Source: Vibrio natriegens NBRC 15636 = ATCC 14048 = DSM 759
GTDB lineage: Bacteria > Pseudomonadota > Gammaproteobacteria > Enterobacterales > Vibrionaceae
Assembly: GCF_035621455.1 (NCBI RefSeq)
Contig: NZ_CP141823.1
Span: 1,550,001 to 1,614,000, forward strand
Direction: 5' to 3'
DNA length: 64,000 bases
Below the pieces are notes generated by a model that searched no databases, had not been told where the DNA came from, and saw only the letters and a program-made list of their open reading frames with translations. Shown in pieces: positions 1 to 8,536 of this stretch; position 1 is the stretch's first letter; every line of letters begins with the position of its first letter. A program made the position numbers and the translations under genes.

Positions 1-1
1 C

Positions 2-319
2 CACGCTGAAATGGTTGCTGTACGTGAAGCGTGTAAGAAACTGGACACTCTAGACCTATCAGACTGTGTGATGTACGCAACGTGTGAACCATGTCCAATG
101 TGTGTAGCAGTGATGATGTGGGCAGGTATCAAAACTTGTTATTACGCTTCTACTCACGTAGATGCTGCGGAGCATGGCTTCTCAGACCAACATCTGAGAA
201 GCTACTTAGACGGAACAGACACTTCAACGTTGGATATGATCCACCTTGAGGAAGGTCGTGAAGATTGTGCTGAAATTTGGGCTGAGTTCCGCCGCTTGAA
301 CGAAGAAGTGGAAGCTTAA
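2..319 (+). CDS. guanine deaminase-like nucleoside deaminase (5' truncated)
   Basis: This is the C-terminal part of a zinc-dependent cytidine/guanine-type deaminase; the gene enters from the left edge of the window. In frame from base 2 it reads H-A-E, the zinc-ligand and catalytic-glutamate motif. The second zinc motif C-E-P-C-P-M-C follows about 25 residues later. The sequence after it (YAS-H-DAAE-GF-D) resembles Bacillus-type guanine deaminase GuaD, so deamination of guanine to xanthine is the best guess. Other nucleoside or tRNA adenosine deaminases share the same motifs. A clear terminator follows the stop codon. No start codon can be assigned because the N-terminus lies outside the window. 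Confidence 0.8.
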   Translation, partial: HAEMVAVREACKKLDTLDLSDCVMYATCEPCPMCVAVMMWAGIKTCYYASTHVDAAEHGFSDQHLRSYLDGTDTSTLDMIHLEEGREDCAEIWAEFRRLNEEVEA

Positions 320-343
320 TCCATCACTAAGTGTTCTTAATTT

Positions 344-379
344 AGTGCTAGGGTTAACGTTACCACTAGCACTTTTTTA
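344..379 (+). terminator. Rho-independent terminator after the deaminase
   Basis: The 8-bp stem AGTGCTAG/CTAGCACT (344-351 with 366-373) is followed directly by a T-rich run. Confidence 0.8.
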
Positions 380-421
380 TTTTTTATCCACTATCTGAAA
401 TGCACAACCCCAAAAGACTTA

Positions 422-1807
422 TTACAAGACGATCGTGAAAGTGCTGCCTTGGCCCAAATGTGAAGACAATTCTATTCTCCCACCTAGGTTGTTCACCATC
501 GCGGCGGCGAGTGATAGTCCTAAACCATATCCCTCTGTATTGCTACGGCTGCTGTCTACACGATATAAGCGCTCAAAAATAAGTGTATGCTCATTGGGAT
601 CAACACCAATACCAGTATCAGTGACCGAAATGGCAACTGAGTTACTTCCTTGGGGCTGCACATCAAGCATTACCTTGCCTTTCTCTGGAGTGTATTTGAT
701 TGCGTTGTCTACTAAATTAACCAGTATCTGAGTGAGTTTATCTGGGTCAGATTGAATCGTAGCCTCCTTGTCAGATGTATTGACTATCAACGAAATCTGT
801 TTTTCCTCTGCCACGTCTTCGTACCAAGAACTGACGGTTTTTACCACGTCATTTACGTCCGTTAATACTTTTTGTTGTAAGCGTTTACCCATTAATTCAT
901 CGTTTAGCTTCATGAGTGCGGTTAACATGTTGTTGGCTTGCATCGCATGCTCAGAGCAGTCGGATAATGCATCTCGCATAGCGTGGAAATTATCGCCACC
1001 GATCAGCGCCGATTGTGAGGACAACATGATCCTTGATAAAGGGGTTCGAATGTCGTGCGCTATCGCGTCTACGGTGGTATTCAGGGTTGTGGTCGTATGC
1101 TGCAATCGAGCTATCGCTTGATGCACGCTGGCGTTTATGACATTCAGCCCTTCAGGTTGCTCCGTGAATACTTCGATCTCATCGTTCTTTCCCTGGCGCA
1201 GCCTTTCTAAAAAACTTCCTAAAGTCATCAGAGGCGTCATCGCATTACGAAGAATTCTATGTGTAAATAAAGCGGTAATTACCACCATGACCAACATGGT
1301 ATAAAACGTCATCCGCCACTTTTCGAAGGCAATGTAATCGCGCTGTCGGTTATCAAGGACGAGCCAAAATTCACGTGCTTCACTTGCCAACTTCAACGTA
1401 GTGTAGGGGCTAAAAATAAAGGATTGCACCCAACTCTTGTCTTTCCCTGTCAATGTGTCAAGCTTGATATCTAATGATAGTTTTTCATCGCCAGCGATAA
1501 ATTTACGTGTTTTAAAGTCATCATTCTCAATCAGTAAAGCAGTGATATCATTGTCAATTAAGCGATGGGGATTGGCTTCCAATACGTGAATCAGGCGTTC
1601 TTCAGAATCATAGGTTAAAATTCGCTGATACTCAGATGCCATCGAGGATAGGATTTTTTTTTCGGTTTGGTAAAGGTCATAAAAAAATAGTGCACCGACA
1701 GCTAATTCCACTAGCAGTAAGCAACATAAAAGCAGCGCTATAAAGTGTAATAATAGCTTTTTTTGAGCTTTACTCAGCGCTTGCTCAATGCTGTGACTTG
1801 AGGACAT
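422..1807 (-). CDS. sensor histidine kinase
   Basis: Transmembrane sensor kinase of about 461 residues, partner of the adjacent OmpR-type regulator. It has a membrane segment near residues 18-43, a periplasmic region of about 120 residues, a second membrane segment near 167-185 and a HAMP-like linker. The H-box IAHDIRTPL carries the phospho-acceptor His near residue 251. The N-box (LVDNAIKYTP), G1 (DTGIGV) and G2 (GYGLGLSLA) ATP-binding motifs are all present. The start chosen is the ATG at 1807, preceded by GAGGAG with good spacing. It overlaps the end of the regulator gene by 23 nt, which indicates translational coupling. A longer in-frame start at 1846 is possible but lacks such a site. 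The signal sensed is unknown; the neighbouring secreted HbpS-like protein is a candidate accessory sensor. Confidence 0.9.
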   Translation of the reverse strand: MSSSHSIEQALSKAQKKLLLHFIALLLCCLLLVELAVGALFFYDLYQTEKKILSSMASEYQRILTYDSEERLIHVLEANPHRLIDNDITALLIENDDFKTRKFIAGDEKLSLDIKLDTLTGKDKSWVQSFIFSPYTTLKLASEAREFWLVLDNRQRDYIAFEKWRMTFYTMLVMVVITALFTHRILRNAMTPLMTLGSFLERLRQGKNDEIEVFTEQPEGLNVINASVHQAIARLQHTTTTLNTTVDAIAHDIRTPLSRIMLSSQSALIGGDNFHAMRDALSDCSEHAMQANNMLTALMKLNDELMGKRLQQKVLTDVNDVVKTVSSWYEDVAEEKQISLIVNTSDKEATIQSDPDKLTQILVNLVDNAIKYTPEKGKVMLDVQPQGSNSVAISVTDTGIGVDPNEHTLIFERLYRVDSSRSNTEGYGLGLSLAAAMVNNLGGRIELSSHLGQGSTFTIVL

Positions 1808-2465
1808 AACCAACTCCTCGCAGAGTATGTATAAGTTGAGAATCAAAGTCTTTATCGACCTTACTTCGTAAGCGGCATACTAATACGTCCACAACATTGG
1901 TTTGAGGATCAAACTGATGCCCCCATACTTGCTCCAATATCGCTGTTTTTGAGATCACGACTTCTGGTCGCTCTAACAGTAACTTCATTAAGGTGAACTC
2001 ACGCTGATTGAGATGAATATCTGTATCGCCTCGTTTTAAGTTATGCTTTAGCAGATCCAGTTTTAACTCGTTGTAGGTCAACTCTAGCGGTTGAGAGAAG
2101 TTTTGTTTCCCCCGACGAGCAAGTGACTGACATCTTGCCAACAGTTCTGGAAAAGCAAATGGCTTGACTAAATAATCATCTGCGCCTGATGTTAGTCCTT
2201 GAACGCGTTCTTCAACGGAGTGTTTCGCACTCAGGATGATAATCGGTGTTGTATGGCCTTCTCCTCTAAGTTGCGCGAGTACTTCAAGCCCACTTTTTTG
2301 CGGTAACATTAGATCTAAAATAATGACGTCATAATCTCCGGTTAACGCTTCGTGTAGTCCATCGACGCCATTCGAGAGATGTTGTACGGTATCACCTTCT
2401 TGCTGAAAGCCATTCAACAAAAATTTCGCAATATAAATATCATCTTCAATTAGCAGTATTTTCAT
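1785..2465 (-). CDS. OmpR/PhoB-family response regulator
   Basis: 226-residue two-component response regulator. The receiver domain has acidic residues E7/D8/D9, the phospho-acceptor D51 in VIILDLMLP, and the conserved Lys in VKPF. The C-terminal half is a winged-helix DNA-binding domain (LNQREFTLMKLLLERP ... VDVLVCRLRSKVD ... RGVGYVL). It is the first gene of a two-gene operon with the kinase and is divergent from the secreted GlcG/HbpS-like gene at 2636. The 170-bp space between them probably holds both promoters, so that gene is a plausible target. Family assignment is secure; the regulon cannot be read from the sequence. Confidence 0.93.
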   Translation of the reverse strand: MKILLIEDDIYIAKFLLNGFQQEGDTVQHLSNGVDGLHEALTGDYDVIILDLMLPQKSGLEVLAQLRGEGHTTPIIILSAKHSVEERVQGLTSGADDYLVKPFAFPELLARCQSLARRGKQNFSQPLELTYNELKLDLLKHNLKRGDTDIHLNQREFTLMKLLLERPEVVISKTAILEQVWGHQFDPQTNVVDVLVCRLRSKVDKDFDSQLIHTLRGVGYVLKSQH

Positions 2466-2635
2466 TGGTTTTTCTTTCCATTCAATAGCGGGGAGTGCTT
2501 GTGAGACACTCTAGCAATAATATTTCCTTTTATGACTATATGTTGCAATTTTGTAATGCTTGCGTAAGCCGACAGCAATAGAGCCTCAGCTATAGTGACG
2601 GTGTTGATTGCAACGATAGTTTAAATGGAGTAAAC
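2466..2635. promoter_or_regulatory. divergent promoter region, response regulator / HbpS-like gene
   Basis: 170-bp AT-rich gap between two divergent genes. The HbpS-like start at 2636 is preceded by AATGGAGTAAAC, a good ribosome-binding site. No OmpR-type box was identified with confidence. Confidence 0.45.
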
Positions 2636-3130
2636 ATGAACAACTTAAAACAAACCGCATTAATCGCAGCGCTTGGATTTTTATCCGCAAATGCTCTAGC
2701 TGAAGATAAAGCTGCCACAGTAAGCATGGAGCAAATTTCATCCAAGTCAGCTTTCATCCTAGCTCAAGAAACTGTAAACCAATGTGAAGCGAAGGGCTAT
2801 AAAGTGTCTGCGACCGTAGTGGATCCGTCAGGCAACGTGATTGCCCAGCTACGCTCAGATGGCGCCGGTGTTCATACTCTTGACAGCTCACGTCGAAAAG
2901 CATTTACCTCAGCAAGTATGAGGCAGCCGACGGGTAACCTGATGAAGCTTATTGCTGAGAAGCCAATTATGCAACCGTTGCAAAATATGAATGAAAACCT
3001 TCTGTTTTTGGAAGGTGCACTACCGATTGAAATTAACGGCAAGGTCGTCGGTGCCATCGGCGTTGGCGGAGCACCTGGTGGCCATTTTGATGCTGCTTGT
3101 GCAGAACATGCGATAAAAAAGGTGCTGTAA
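2636..3130 (+). CDS. secreted GlcG/HbpS-family (DUF336) protein
   Basis: 164-residue protein with a cleavable signal peptide (about residues 1-22, ending ALA before EDK), so periplasmic or exported. The rest is the GlcG/HbpS fold: the AKGYKVSATVVDPSGNVIAQ segment, the RRKAFTSASM segment, and the C-terminal glycine-rich IGVGGAPGGHFDAACAEHA. In Streptomyces the secreted family member HbpS binds heme and modulates the SenS/SenR two-component system. Here the gene is divergent from a two-component system, which suggests an analogous sensing role. That is inference from context only. The family is also common in catabolic operons with no known activity. Confidence 0.85.
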   Translation: MNNLKQTALIAALGFLSANALAEDKAATVSMEQISSKSAFILAQETVNQCEAKGYKVSATVVDPSGNVIAQLRSDGAGVHTLDSSRRKAFTSASMRQPTGNLMKLIAEKPIMQPLQNMNENLLFLEGALPIEINGKVVGAIGVGGAPGGHFDAACAEHAIKKVL

Positions 3131-3156
3131 TTTAAATCGTCTAGCCCCTGATATTC

Positions 3157-3193
3157 GCAAGCACAATCTTCCCTGAAGGTTGTGCTTGTTTGC
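3157..3193 (+). terminator. terminator-like hairpin after the HbpS-like gene
   Basis: Stem CAAGCACAA (3158-3166) pairs with TTGTGCTTG (3180-3188) and is followed by a short T-rich stretch. Confidence 0.6.
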
Positions 3194-3237
3194 ATTCTAA
3201 GTATAGATAGTCCTTATTATTTACTGACTAAAGCAGG

Positions 3238-3262
3238 CCCAAGTATACTGAGGTTACTTGGG
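3238..3262. terminator. hairpin between convergent genes
   Basis: CCCAAGTA (3238-3245) pairs with TACTTGGG (3255-3262) between the convergent HbpS-like and DUF2877 genes. A similar CCCAAGT/ACTTGGG hairpin lies at 6521-6546. Confidence 0.5.
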
Positions 3263-3286
3263 TATAAAAGAGACGGTTAGAATATA

Positions 3287-4147
3287 TTAAGCGAAAAATA
3301 TTAAGCCAATATAAATACCGCACAAGGTATCGTGCCCAGAAGAGTGACCAATTGATAATAAATGACTAATTGCTTCTCCAATATGCTTTTCATTATTAAT
3401 GGCGGAATATAGTTCGACTATCTCTTGACTGTATTGGTGCTCACAGGCTGATTGTAGCATGACGCGACTCACATCAGTGGTTCTGTCCACTGCGTTGAGA
3501 CAAGCAGATTGCAAGGTGGCAAAGTATGGATGTTCAAGCACATCCAATACCGAAAGTAAGCCAACAAGCAAGTCGTCTGAAGAAGGCGTTAATCCTGAAC
3601 CAAAACCAACAAAGCACTTTAAATCAATGGTTAAAGAATGTCTCGCTACCGCATCTATAAACGAAAATAGCTTAGGGAGAAAATAATCCGACAGCATAGG
3701 TGAGTAGTAAGTGACAGTGGATGACATTGCCAACTTTTCACTGAGGCACAGTAAAGGGTAGATGCCCATTTCTTTCTGATGGGCATATAAATAGTTGTAG
3801 ATCGTCGTCTTTATCTGTTGGGTTAACGAGATTTTGTGACTCAAATATGGAGAAAATTGGATCACAGACTGCGGATTAATTTTTAGTTGATATGGTCGAG
3901 GGGGAGACCCCTTCTGACTAAAAACAAGTTCAACCATATGATTTGGCTGCAAATGTTGAAACCAATTCGTATCGTTGACCATTAAAGCGCGCGGGTTCAT
4001 TCTTTTTGTTTCACTAATCACGGAAATTAACCCTAACTCACTGTTCAAATTACACGCAGAATTAAATACGGAGTGAACTTGAACACAAATATAAGGTTTA
4101 ACTTCTAACTCTTTAAAGAGAGGCTGTGAAATTTTAATAACGTCCAT
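3287..4147 (-). CDS. DUF2877 protein, AllH/YlbF-like oxamate carbamoyltransferase subunit
   Basis: 286-residue cytoplasmic protein of the DUF2877 family. The family signature G-F-G-S-G-L-T-P-S-S-D-D lies near residue 180, with a second conserved patch (SIGHSSGHDTLCGIYIGL) at the C-terminus. In E. coli the homologue YlbF (AllH) is reported to act with FdrA (AllF) and YlbE (AllG) as an oxamic transcarbamylase. Both partners are encoded 6-9 kb away here, so the full set is present but split by strand. It lies 17 bp downstream of the LysR gene and is probably co-transcribed with it. The specific reaction is inferred from the gene set, not from visible catalytic residues. Confidence 0.75.
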   Translation of the reverse strand: MDVIKISQPLFKELEVKPYICVQVHSVFNSACNLNSELGLISVISETKRMNPRALMVNDTNWFQHLQPNHMVELVFSQKGSPPRPYQLKINPQSVIQFSPYLSHKISLTQQIKTTIYNYLYAHQKEMGIYPLLCLSEKLAMSSTVTYYSPMLSDYFLPKLFSFIDAVARHSLTIDLKCFVGFGSGLTPSSDDLLVGLLSVLDVLEHPYFATLQSACLNAVDRTTDVSRVMLQSACEHQYSQEIVELYSAINNEKHIGEAISHLLSIGHSSGHDTLCGIYIGLIFFA

Positions 4148-4164
4148 TCTAATTGTGACTGCTG

Positions 4165-5034
4165 TTATATATGCGATTTACCAGTGTGCGTGTGTTCAAG
4201 TTCAAATAAACGAACCAATGTCGTGGCGATTTTATGCAAGACAGGGCTATGCATATCCGCAATATAGAGACCTAAATAAAGGTCGTCGGCTGGAGCGAGA
4301 GATTGGAGCTCTTCAACGATGACATGCTCGTGTGTCTTACAGGTGCGAGGCAACAACGTAACACCAAAGCCAATCGCTGATGCGGTCATGATCGCCGATA
4401 AATTGCTGCTGCAGTAGTTGACTCTGTGGCTGTAGCCCAGTTGGTCGAGTGAAGTCATAATATGGTCGCGGTACAAGGCTCCTGTTGGGAATAACACCAA
4501 TGGAACAACGGGATGGTGGAACGCCGGCGCCGAAGCGCTATCTAGCCAAAGCAAAGGCTCATGGCGAAATGCAAAGGCGTTACCTAGAATCTGCTGTTTG
4601 GCAAGTACAATATCGTATTTTCCCGTTAAGTAGGATTGATAAAGATCGTTACTAAGACCTGAAGTAAATTCAAATAGAACGTTATCGCTTTGTTGGAAGG
4701 GGATAATGGCGCGTGTGACGTCGACAGAAAGATCGTCTGGTACACCTATTTTAATAATGGTTTGTTCGGAAGTGGCGTTTAAGTTGTCCAACATGGTGCT
4801 GTTCAGCTCAATGATGCGGTGCGCATAGCGCAATACAAACTCGCCTTTTTCGGTTAGGGTGACTTTTTGTGGCGTTCTTATCAGCAGGGTATCGCCGATG
4901 ATCGATTCGAGTCGGTTAATCTGTTGACTGATGGTGGACTGCGAGTTATGGATCCGGTCTGCAGCTCGGGTGAAGCTTCCTGTTTCGCAAACGGCGATAT
5001 AAGTAAGTAGTAATTGGGGGTGGATCAATTTCAT
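4165..5034 (-). CDS. LysR-family transcriptional regulator
   Basis: About 289 residues. The N-terminal winged helix-turn-helix is clear (LLTYIAVCETGSFTRAADRIHNSQSTISQQINRLE), followed by a periplasmic-binding-protein-like effector domain. The ATG at 5034 is preferred because GAGG lies upstream; a GTG at 5058 in the same frame would add eight residues. It is divergent from the MFS gene at 5278 and upstream of the DUF2877 gene. By LysR convention it probably controls the divergent transporter and perhaps the purine/oxamate genes further on. The effector is unknown. Confidence 0.9.
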   Translation of the reverse strand: MKLIHPQLLLTYIAVCETGSFTRAADRIHNSQSTISQQINRLESIIGDTLLIRTPQKVTLTEKGEFVLRYAHRIIELNSTMLDNLNATSEQTIIKIGVPDDLSVDVTRAIIPFQQSDNVLFEFTSGLSNDLYQSYLTGKYDIVLAKQQILGNAFAFRHEPLLWLDSASAPAFHHPVVPLVLFPTGALYRDHIMTSLDQLGYSHRVNYCSSNLSAIMTASAIGFGVTLLPRTCKTHEHVIVEELQSLAPADDLYLGLYIADMHSPVLHKIATTLVRLFELEHTHTGKSHI

Positions 5035-5277
5035 TAACTCATTTCCTCGAATATCCACATATAAATCGTTTTATTTTTGATCAATAATTTGGTGTATGAA
5101 ATTAAGTGCTTAATTTAAATCATTACCAAGCAACTAATTCTAAAGCTAACACTTTAATATGGAAAGTAAACCATCATTCGATTTATACATGACCACGATT
5201 CAAAAGATTAATTTAACTATTGCTCATCGACTACGTAAAATTTTCTATTCAAATAATTTATTCGATGCTATAGGTAA

Positions 5278-6468
5278 ATGTACGATAAATATACGCAAAA
5301 TATACTATCGATCAGAGTATTTGCGATAGTGATATTAATTGGACTGAATTTAAGGCCATTTTTGGTCGCAATCGGCCCCTCTATTGAGCAAATAGTCCAG
5401 GATACGGGTCTAGGCTATTCGGTGACTTCACTGCTGACGTTAATTCCAATGGCGCTAATGGGGGCTGGGGCGTTAATTATCACTCGCTTTCCGTTTCTTG
5501 CAGAAAAGATCAATTATTTGCTTTTGGCCCTGCTGATGTTAATGATAGGTAACTCGCTGAGACTGTTTGCTGAAAACGGCTCGATTCTGTTGCTCTCTAC
5601 ATTTGTTTGTGGCGGTGCCGTGGCATTGATACAGTCTTGTGTCCCACGCTTGATTAAACAGCATTTTACAAAGCAGATGCCAGTCGTCATCGGTTGTTAT
5701 TCCGCTTCTCTAATGGTTGGTGGGGCGCTGGGGGCATTGGTCAGCCAGACGCTAATCGGTGAAGGCCTATCGTGGCGTGAAAGTATGGCGTGGTTGGCGT
5801 TACCCTGTTTGCTGACTTTGATACTGGCTAGCGTGGGACTACCGCGCAGAAATATATCACCGAACGGTCGCAGCGAATGGACACAACTTTTTCGGCAAAT
5901 CAGTACTTGGGAATTGGTGCTTTTGTTCGCGCTTGTTAACGGTGGGTATGCGTCAATTGTGACTTGGTTGCCTCCGTATTATCAAAAACTAGGGTTCGCT
6001 CCTGAGCAGAGCAGCCATTTGATCTTCGCGTTGTCGCTAATACAGGCGTGCTGCGCCTTGCTGTTGCCGATGAGAATCAAACAATCTGGCGATCGGCGTG
6101 TTTGGCTGATGGCGATGTTAACGTCGTTAATTTTGGGGTTGCTCGGTGTGATGTTTTGGCCCCAGCCGTTGTCATACCTCTGGGCTGCGCTTAGCGGTAT
6201 AGGGTTGGGAGGCGGTTTCTCAATTTGTATGTTATTGGCCTTGGAGCGGTATCAAAGCCTCGAGCATTCCAACGCGCTAAGTGTGATCATGCAAGGCGGT
6301 GGCTTTTTACTGGCGTCTTTATTTCCGCTGGCTTTTATCCTTTTCGTTGAGTTGACTGGGGAGTTTTCCAGCGGTTGGACGATGCAAGTCATGTCGTTAT
6401 TTTTTGCAACATTACTCTGTTTACGTCTACCTAAATTGCGACAACATCAGCCAGAGCTCAATCATTGA
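5278..6468 (+). CDS. CynX/NimT-family MFS transporter
   Basis: 396-residue inner-membrane protein with about 12 hydrophobic segments. The N-terminal pattern (LIGLNLRPFLVAIGPSI ... TGLGYSVTSLLTLIPMALMGAG) is typical of the CynX/NimT branch of the major facilitator superfamily, whose members handle cyanate-like and nitroimidazole compounds. It is divergent from the LysR regulator with a 243-bp AT-rich intergenic region, and the LysR protein probably controls it. In the context of the FdrA/DUF1116/DUF2877 set it may import or export a small amide or carbamoylated compound. The substrate is inferred. A hairpin follows the gene. Confidence 0.82.
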   Translation: MYDKYTQNILSIRVFAIVILIGLNLRPFLVAIGPSIEQIVQDTGLGYSVTSLLTLIPMALMGAGALIITRFPFLAEKINYLLLALLMLMIGNSLRLFAENGSILLLSTFVCGGAVALIQSCVPRLIKQHFTKQMPVVIGCYSASLMVGGALGALVSQTLIGEGLSWRESMAWLALPCLLTLILASVGLPRRNISPNGRSEWTQLFRQISTWELVLLFALVNGGYASIVTWLPPYYQKLGFAPEQSSHLIFALSLIQACCALLLPMRIKQSGDRRVWLMAMLTSLILGLLGVMFWPQPLSYLWAALSGIGLGGGFSICMLLALERYQSLEHSNALSVIMQGGGFLLASLFPLAFILFVELTGEFSSGWTMQVMSLFFATLLCLRLPKLRQHQPELNH

Positions 6469-6972
6469 GTCAGCGTCTACACAAAGCTTCTACTCTCAGT
6501 TGTCTTGAACGCTTTTGATGCCCAAGTGATTTCTGTTTTACTTGGGTATTCATTTCAATTCAATTCTTATCTTTCATCTTCTGATAATTAGTCGCTCAAA
6601 GTGACATATTCCAGAAGATCACCAAGAATCTTTAATTTACATAGATAACAATTCAGTGACTGAATCGTGTCTATTTGTATTTTAAATATTCCAGTAAGCA
6701 CAGATCTTAATGCGGGTGTGATTAACTTCATAAATATAGAGTTAAAGATTCTGCTAATAAATCGGGAATAATTTGCCTGTCATCACATAAATCCACTATT
6801 TTCATCCGGTTTTGTTATCGGTTTGTGTCAATGCGTAGTGTTTTTGAGCTGCCATTAAAAGTTTAGATAATAGTCATCCATTTTATTAATTTATAAATCT
6901 TATCCAATCTTGGTAGTTTTAATCTTGTTTTAACGATATGAAAAAACAGTTAATAACATTAGGACAATAACT
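6469..6972 (+). other. 504-bp intergenic region with hairpin and promoter region of the NCS2 gene
   Basis: CCCAAGT (6521-6527) pairs with ACTTGGG (6540-6546) and is a likely terminator for the MFS gene. The rest is AT-rich with no credible ORF. AGGA eight bases before 6973 is the ribosome-binding site of the next gene. I identify no operator. Confidence 0.5.
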
Positions 6973-8526
6973 ATGGATATGAAAAAAATATGGCGAAAAG
7001 GCGATTGGGCTGCATTCTTTGGCCTATTTACTAATAACTTAACTAACTTATTAACCATGATGGGCTTGTTGCTCTTTGTGGTTGGCTTACCTAAAGATTT
7101 TGTGATGGGCCAAGTGGCACCAGCATTCGGTTTTGCGGTGATGTGCGCGAGTGTTTTTTACGCGTGGTTTGCTTACAAGCTGAAAAAAGAAACAGGGCGT
7201 GACGATGTAACGGCGCTTCCTTCTGGTCCGAGTGCTCCCTCTATTTTTACTGTGACCTTCTTGGTGATTATGCCGGTATACCAAACCACGCAAAACGCCC
7301 AGTTTGCAATTCAGATTGCATTGGTTTGGTGTTTTGTCGAGGCGATGATCCTACTCGTAGGCTCTTTCTTTGGTGATGCGATTCGCCGTATTGTGCCTCG
7401 CACCGTCTTGCTTTCCTGCCTTGCGGGACTTGGTCTAACATTATTGGCTCTCAACCCGATGCTGCAAGCGTTTTCCACTCCGGTTGTCTCGTTTGTGGTT
7501 CTTGGTTTGATTTTCATTAACTGGTTTGGCTCAAAGCCGCTGTTTCCTAAAATCCCTACCGGTCTACTACTGATTCTTGTCGGTACGGTACTGGCTTGGG
7601 TATTTGGTCTACAGTCGCCAGAGGCCATTGTTGCGTCGTTGTCTGATATGGGCTTTAACCCTCCGGGTTTGCACATAGATGATTTCATTGAAGGCATCCC
7701 TCATGCACTGCCTTACTTGGCATCAGCAGTACCACTAGGTCTGGCGAACTATGTATTTGACTTGGAGAACATTGAAAGTGCGGATGCGGCAGGCGATGCA
7801 TACCCAACACGTAAAGTCATGACGGTTAATGGCCTATCTTCAATGGTTGGTGCGTTTTTAGGTAACCCATTCCCGGTGACGGTATATGTGGGGCACGCGG
7901 CATACAAAGAAATGGGTGCGGGTATTGGTTACACCTTGTTTAACGGCGTGATCATGTTTGTGGTGTCTCTGCTTGGTTTGGGCGCATTACTACTCAGCTT
8001 GATCCCAGGTGCGGCTATAGCTCCAATCCTTGTTTACATCGGCATCGTTACTGCCAACCAAGTGGTGCGTGAGTCACCAAAACTCGAAGTTCCAGCTATC
8101 TTTGTTTGCTTGTTCCCTTGGGTTGGATACTGGGCACTTACCATGTTCAAAAATACATTGGCAACGGCAGGCACGAACGCGTATGAAGTGGGAATTGATG
8201 CACTGGCAGCTAAAGGTATTTACTACGAAGGTATGGTCGGCTTAGGTAACGGTGCACCGCTTGCCAGCTTGCTATGGGGTTGTATGGTGGTCTTTGCTAT
8301 CAATAACACGCCTCTGCGCGCTGTGGTAGCGGCACTTATAGCGGCATTCCTTTCAATCATCGGTTTCATTCACGCAAATGGTGTTGGATTCGCTCAACCC
8401 GAATCAATGATGTTTGTGTACTCCTACTTAATGCTTGCTGGGCTGTTCGGCATCAAGCACTTTGCCAACGTGAAAGAAAATGTAACTGAATTAGAAGCAC
8501 AGAAATTGAAGTCGGAAACGGCGTAA
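6973..8526 (+). CDS. NCS2-family purine/uracil-type permease
   Basis: 517-residue polytopic inner-membrane protein of the nucleobase:cation symporter-2 group. Visible family features are the N-terminal DWAAFFGLFTNNLTNLLTMMGLLLF, the TALPSGPSAPSIFT segment, and the conserved FDLENIESADAAGDAYPTRKV stretch with its acidic residues. It heads a run of co-directional genes (next gene 10 bp downstream) that ends with FdrA, a DUF1116 protein and carbamate kinase. The substrate is therefore probably a purine or purine breakdown product such as xanthine, urate or allantoin-like compounds. The exact substrate is inference. Confidence 0.85.
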   Translation: MDMKKIWRKGDWAAFFGLFTNNLTNLLTMMGLLLFVVGLPKDFVMGQVAPAFGFAVMCASVFYAWFAYKLKKETGRDDVTALPSGPSAPSIFTVTFLVIMPVYQTTQNAQFAIQIALVWCFVEAMILLVGSFFGDAIRRIVPRTVLLSCLAGLGLTLLALNPMLQAFSTPVVSFVVLGLIFINWFGSKPLFPKIPTGLLLILVGTVLAWVFGLQSPEAIVASLSDMGFNPPGLHIDDFIEGIPHALPYLASAVPLGLANYVFDLENIESADAAGDAYPTRKVMTVNGLSSMVGAFLGNPFPVTVYVGHAAYKEMGAGIGYTLFNGVIMFVVSLLGLGALLLSLIPGAAIAPILVYIGIVTANQVVRESPKLEVPAIFVCLFPWVGYWALTMFKNTLATAGTNAYEVGIDALAAKGIYYEGMVGLGNGAPLASLLWGCMVVFAINNTPLRAVVAALIAAFLSIIGFIHANGVGFAQPESMMFVYSYLMLAGLFGIKHFANVKENVTELEAQKLKSETA

Positions 8527-8536
8527 AGGAAGCATT

